From: Desulfomicrobium baculatum DSM 4028
Lineage (GTDB): Bacteria > Desulfobacterota > Desulfovibrionia > Desulfovibrionales > Desulfomicrobiaceae
Length of the DNA: 64,000 nucleotides
Direction of reading: 5' to 3'
NCBI RefSeq assembly: GCF_000023225.1
Contig: NC_013173.1
Span: 1,924,501-1,988,500 of the forward strand
In this document: positions 60,767 through 64,000 of the stretch, one piece after another
How positions within the stretch are numbered: position 1 is the stretch's first letter
Layout of the letters: the number at the start of each line of letters is the position of its first letter
Notes under the pieces: generated by a model
What the model saw: the letters and a program-made list of their open reading frames with translations, nothing else
Told to the model about the DNA's origin: nothing
The model's database searches: none
Program-made: the position numbers and the translations under genes

Positions 60767-62283
60767 ATGCTGTCCTCCTGTCTTTTGGCCAAGCGGTTCA
60801 GGGCGTTCAGATACGCCTTGGCGCTGGCCACGATGATGTCCGCGTCGGATGCGCGGCCCACCGAGGTTTTTCCGTTCTCTTCTATCTTAACGGTCACCTC
60901 GCCTTGGGCGTCGGTGCCGCCGGTTATGGCGTTGACCGCATACCGGATCAGTTTGGGGCTACGCCCCACGACCTTGCCGATGGTGTTGAACACGGCATCG
61001 ATGGGGCCTGTCCCGAAATCCGAAAGAATGCGTTCCTCGCCGTCCACATACATTTTGACCACCGCGTTGGGGATGGCCATGTTGCCGCTCAAGGCGCTCA
61101 GATATTCCAGGCGGTACTTGTCGGGAAGGCGGAAGATCTCGTCGAGGACCACGGCTTCCAGGTCTTCGACGAAAATCTCCTTCTTGCGGTCGGCCAGTTT
61201 TTTCATGGCCGTGAACACAATGCCGAGTTGTTCCTCGTCCAGGCGGTAGCCGAGGTCTTTCAATCGCTTGTCGAAGGCGGCGCGGCCGGAATGCTTGCCC
61301 AGAACCATGTCCTCTTCCTGCCGTCCCACGGACTCGGGCGTCATGATTTCATAGGTCTGACGATTCTTGAGCACCCCGTCCTGATGGATGCCGGATTCGT
61401 GGGCAAAGGCATTAGCACCGATAATCGATTTGTAAGGAGGTATAGGCTGACCGATGATCAAAGACAAGAGCCTGGTGGAGGGGAAAATCTGCTCTTTTTT
61501 GATATTCGTAGTCAACTGGTAGAAATCCTTGCGCACGTCCATGGACATGACCACCTCTTCCAGAGCCGCGTTGCCCGCCCGCTCGCCGATGCCGCTCAAA
61601 GTCACCTCGGCCTGACGCGCACCGGCCTTGAGCGCGGCCAGCGTATTGGCCGTGGCCAGCCCCAGATCGTTGTGGCAGTGCACGGAAAAAACGGCCTTGT
61701 GGCTGCCCTTCACGTTTTCAATCAGATATTTGAGCAGTTCGGCAAATTCCTGCGGCTGGGTGTAGCCGACTGTGTCCGGGACATTGATGGTCGTGGCCCC
61801 GGCCGCGATGACCCGCTCGAAGACCTGCGCCAGAAAGGGCCAGTCGGAACGGGAGGCGTCCTCGGCGGAAAACTCCACGTTGGAGGTCTTGGACACAGCG
61901 TATTTGACGGCAGCCTCGGCCATGTCCAGAACCTCGTGCCGCTCCTTGCGCAGCTTGTACTTCATATGAATGTCCGAGGTGGCCAGAAAGGTGTGGATAC
62001 GGGCCTGGGGGTTGCCTTTGACCGCCTCCCAGGCGCGATCGATGTCGCTGGGCAGCGCCCGGCAAAGCCCGGCCACCTGACAGTTCTGCACGGCCAGGGC
62101 GATGTCGCGCACGGCCTCGAAGTCGCCCTGGCTGGCCGCCGGGAAACCGGCCTCGATGATGTCGACGCCGAGTATTTCAAGCTGCCGGGCCAGGCGCACC
62201 TTTTCGTCACGGTTCATGGTTGCGCCGGGTGACTGTTCGCCATCACGCAAGGTTGTGTCGAAAATGAAAATTCGTTCTGACAT
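60751..62283 (-). CDS. leuA: 2-isopropylmalate synthase
   Basis: 510 residues: DTTLRDGEQSPGATM (about 8-22) and HCHNDLGLATANTLAA (about 198-213) are the metal-binding motifs of the DRE-TIM family, and the C-terminal 120 residues form the LeuA regulatory domain that binds leucine for feedback inhibition. It condenses acetyl-CoA with 2-oxoisovalerate. GGAG lies six bases before ATG 62283; the longer frame to 62382 is in AT-rich leader. Citramalate synthase is a less likely alternative given the intact leuCDB genes. Confidence 0.92.
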   Translation of the reverse strand: MSERIFIFDTTLRDGEQSPGATMNRDEKVRLARQLEILGVDIIEAGFPAASQGDFEAVRDIALAVQNCQVAGLCRALPSDIDRAWEAVKGNPQARIHTFLATSDIHMKYKLRKERHEVLDMAEAAVKYAVSKTSNVEFSAEDASRSDWPFLAQVFERVIAAGATTINVPDTVGYTQPQEFAELLKYLIENVKGSHKAVFSVHCHNDLGLATANTLAALKAGARQAEVTLSGIGERAGNAALEEVVMSMDVRKDFYQLTTNIKKEQIFPSTRLLSLIIGQPIPPYKSIIGANAFAHESGIHQDGVLKNRQTYEIMTPESVGRQEEDMVLGKHSGRAAFDKRLKDLGYRLDEEQLGIVFTAMKKLADRKKEIFVEDLEAVVLDEIFRLPDKYRLEYLSALSGNMAIPNAVVKMYVDGEERILSDFGTGPIDAVFNTIGKVVGRSPKLIRYAVNAITGGTDAQGEVTVKIEENGKTSVGRASDADIIVASAKAYLNALNRLAKRQEDSICARL

Positions 62284-62410
62284 GATGCACTCCTTCTGGT
62301 GGATGATGTATAATCGATTATTTTTATAAAAAATCGCAGCTGATCCTGGCTGACTGTACGCCGGGATGGCCGTTTCCTGCAAACGATGCTGAGGGGGTTA
62401 CGTGTTTCCT

Positions 62411-63169
62411 TTACGAGATCTTGTGAGAAGACTCTCGTAGGAAGGATTTCCCGCGTAGGGGCAAAAAGAAGTAGGTGTAGATGAGACCGGAAATAATGTA
62501 ACCAATGAAAAACACAAAGCTCAGAAGCTTTGGTTCGGAAGCGACGAGCACGAAGACAAGCAATGCCGTGACCGTGGCGCTGAAACGGTGCGCGCGAATG
62601 ACTTCGGCATCCTTGAAGGAGGCGTAGCGGACATTGCTGACCATCAGAATGGAAACCAGAAAAGCCAGTCCCAGCGTAATGCCGGGCACCAGTTCGGTCA
62701 TGGTTTCGGGAATGTAGGAAGAAAAGAGAACAAAGGTCGCGAGGGTGCAGGCCGCAGCCGGAATGGGCAGACCGATGAAGAACTTCTTGCTGATCTTGCC
62801 CGTCTGGATGTTGAAGCGGGCCAGCCTGAGCGCCCCGCAAGCCATGACCAAAAAGGAGGCCATGATGCCCAACCGACCGAATTCAAAAGTATTCCACTGG
62901 TGAATCATGACGGCCGGACCGACGCCAAAAGCGATCAGATCGACCAGAGAGTCCAGCTGAACTCCGAAATCCGAGGCCGAATTGGTCAGTCGCGCCAGCT
63001 TTCCATCCAGTCCGTCGAAGACGCAACTGACGATGATGGCCACGGCCGCCATCTCGAAACGACCGTCGATGGACCACAGAATACCCATGAACCCGGCCAG
63101 CAAACTGGCCATGGTCATCATGTTGGGGAGCAGATAGTATCCCCGATGCTTGGGCTTCAAATGTTCCAT
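62411..63169 (-). CDS. pssA: CDP-diacylglycerol-serine O-phosphatidyltransferase
   Basis: 252 residues, about eight hydrophobic helices. The CDP-alcohol phosphotransferase motif D-G-x2-A-R-x8-G-x3-D-x3-D is complete in FDGLDGKLARLTNSASDFGV and the following QLDSLVD (about 50-75). It makes phosphatidylserine, substrate of the decarboxylase encoded immediately upstream. ATG 63169 has AGGA six bases upstream. The leucine genes follow on the same strand after 127 bp. Confidence 0.93.
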   Translation of the reverse strand: MEHLKPKHRGYYLLPNMMTMASLLAGFMGILWSIDGRFEMAAVAIIVSCVFDGLDGKLARLTNSASDFGVQLDSLVDLIAFGVGPAVMIHQWNTFEFGRLGIMASFLVMACGALRLARFNIQTGKISKKFFIGLPIPAAACTLATFVLFSSYIPETMTELVPGITLGLAFLVSILMVSNVRYASFKDAEVIRAHRFSATVTALLVFVLVASEPKLLSFVFFIGYIISGLIYTYFFLPLRGKSFLRESSHKIS

Positions 63170-63194
63170 AAACGGTCCTGAAAAAAGCTCTTTT

Positions 63195-63836
63195 TTATTT
63201 TTTGCGGGCCAAAATCGACTGCCCGGCAAAAACCTTGTCACCAATTCGAACTATTGGTTCATACTCTGCAGGAAGGTAAAGGTCAACTCTTGATCCGAAC
63301 TTGATTAGTCCGAAACGCTGACCCCGGACCAGAGAGTCGCCCTCCTCGCCCCAGCAGATGATGCGCCGCGCGATGAGCCCGGCGATCTGGACCATGGTCC
63401 AGGACCGGCCGTCACCGTCTTCGATCAGGAGCGAGTTGCGCTCGTTGTCGGTGGAGGCCTTGTCGAAGGATGCGTTCAGAAATTTTCCGCCAAAGTAGGA
63501 AATGCGAGCGATGCGGCCGGCCACGGGCATGCGGTTCACGTGCACGTTGAAGACGTTCATGAACACGCAGATCGCCGTACGGTCCTCGCCGGTCATGGGG
63601 TCACGCATGGTCTCGACCTTGATGACCTTTCCGTCGGCCGGAGACACGGCCACGCCCTGTTCCTGCGGGACCACGCGTTCCGGGTCGCGGAAGAAATTGA
63701 GCACAAGGAAAAGGGCCACAAGCAGGACAGTCGCCATGAACCAGCAGTCGAGCAGCGCGAAGGTCAAGGTGGCGATGGCGGTAAAGAAGATAAAGGGCAG
63801 GCCTTCAAGAGAAAGGCCGATGGACGGCTTGTACAT
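63195..63836 (-). CDS. psd: phosphatidylserine decarboxylase proenzyme, short (PSD-A) type
   Basis: 213 residues. Two N-terminal hydrophobic stretches precede VSPADGKVI (about 64-72), FMNVFNVHVNRMP and the self-cleavage site in GLIKFGSRVDLYLP (Gly-Ser, about 180), where the serine becomes the pyruvoyl group. It converts phosphatidylserine to phosphatidylethanolamine. AGGAG lies five bases before ATG 63836. pssA follows after 25 bp, giving a compact PE synthesis pair. Confidence 0.94.
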   Translation of the reverse strand: MYKPSIGLSLEGLPFIFFTAIATLTFALLDCWFMATVLLVALFLVLNFFRDPERVVPQEQGVAVSPADGKVIKVETMRDPMTGEDRTAICVFMNVFNVHVNRMPVAGRIARISYFGGKFLNASFDKASTDNERNSLLIEDGDGRSWTMVQIAGLIARRIICWGEEGDSLVRGQRFGLIKFGSRVDLYLPAEYEPIVRIGDKVFAGQSILARKK

Positions 63837-63911
63837 GAGAACTCCTGGTCAATTATTGGCAATGGCTTGACTACTCGCGGGCGCCGCGAGTTTCAAGCCA
63901 ATTTTTCGTGG

Positions 63912-64000
63912 TTATTTCCCCGGCCGTGGGCCAGCGTACAGTTTTTTCCATTCATCAAGAAAGAGGATGGCGGTTTCCAGACGATCAAGACGGCCTTCCC
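63912..64000 (-). CDS. C-terminal fragment of an unidentified protein
   Basis: About 28 codons open to the window edge and ending in TAA at 63912. They read a plausible amphipathic helix (RLDRLETAILFLDEWKKLYA) followed by GPRPGK. The frame is upstream of psd on the same strand, 75 bp away. Too short to identify. Confidence 0.45.
   Translation of the reverse strand, partial: EGRLDRLETAILFLDEWKKLYAGPRPGK

Noticed and set aside
62284-62410. Leucine leader peptide, T-box or attenuator upstream of leuA
   Set aside because: The 127-bp gap was examined on the minus strand for a Leu-codon-rich leader, a T-box motif and a terminator; none is convincing.
1-64000. CRISPR arrays, anti-phage defence islands, integrases or insertion sequences
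   Set aside because: No regularly spaced repeats, cas-like, transposase or integrase motifs were seen on either strand.

Overview
The window is about 60% GC, gene-dense chromosomal DNA from what looks like a sulfate-reducing deltaproteobacterium (Desulfovibrionales; Desulfomicrobium or Desulfovibrio-like). The pointers are a CbiK-type anaerobic cobalamin pathway whose cobaltochelatase carries a signal peptide, fused FAD/Fe-S D-lactate dehydrogenase and LUD-domain L-lactate oxidation genes behind a sigma-54 promoter, two TRAP transporters, MqnC of the futalosine menaquinone route, and a psd-pssA-leuACDB run. The genus is inferred from gene content only. I see no rRNA, tRNA, CRISPR array, insertion sequence or prophage.

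Positions 1-17553 are an exopolysaccharide locus. It starts inside a Wzy/ligase-like membrane protein. A leftward operon follows (Wzc-like tyrosine kinase, a protein with a jelly-roll-like tail, a membrane J-protein), with a divergent Wza exporter. Then come a secreted protein ending in a 12-glycine tract, a CpsB-type phosphatase, a WcaJ-type initiating transferase, a Wzx flippase, a tightly overlapping module (nucleotidyltransferase/thymidylate-kinase-like fusion, APH-like kinase, GT4), a Wzy-like polymerase and another GT4. A strongly AT-rich patch (about 11140-11600) crosses the flippase/fusion boundary.

Positions 17684-23353 hold an M23 peptidase homologue, a small exported protein and a leftward tetR-dctP-dctQ-dctM TRAP operon with two operator-like palindromes at its promoter. 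Rightward from 23440 a cobalamin riboswitch precedes cbiK, a FecCD/ABC/periplasmic-binding-protein importer and cbiL, cbiA, cbiD, cbiET, cbiF-cbiG and cbiH, nearly all overlapping by a few bases. The operon supplies much of corrin-ring synthesis; cbiC and cbiJ are not in the window.

Positions 34158-49409 contain an isolated GT4, a diguanylate cyclase and a second TRAP operon divergent from a D-lactate dehydrogenase fusion. These are followed by a cupin lipoprotein, then a sigma-54 promoter with an upstream palindrome driving the LutC/LutB-like L-lactate genes, then dsbD. The arrangement suggests a lactate uptake and oxidation locus.

Positions 49459-64000 are mostly housekeeping: GIY-YIG protein, hemolysin III family protein, NYN-domain protein, M24 peptidase, mqnC, YkgJ-type protein, J-protein, an unknown gene with an EF-G paralogue, and the leftward psd-pssA-leuA-leuC-leuD-leuB run, interrupted before leuB by a dispersed-repeat-like inverted element. 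A terminator separates leuB from the unknown gene.
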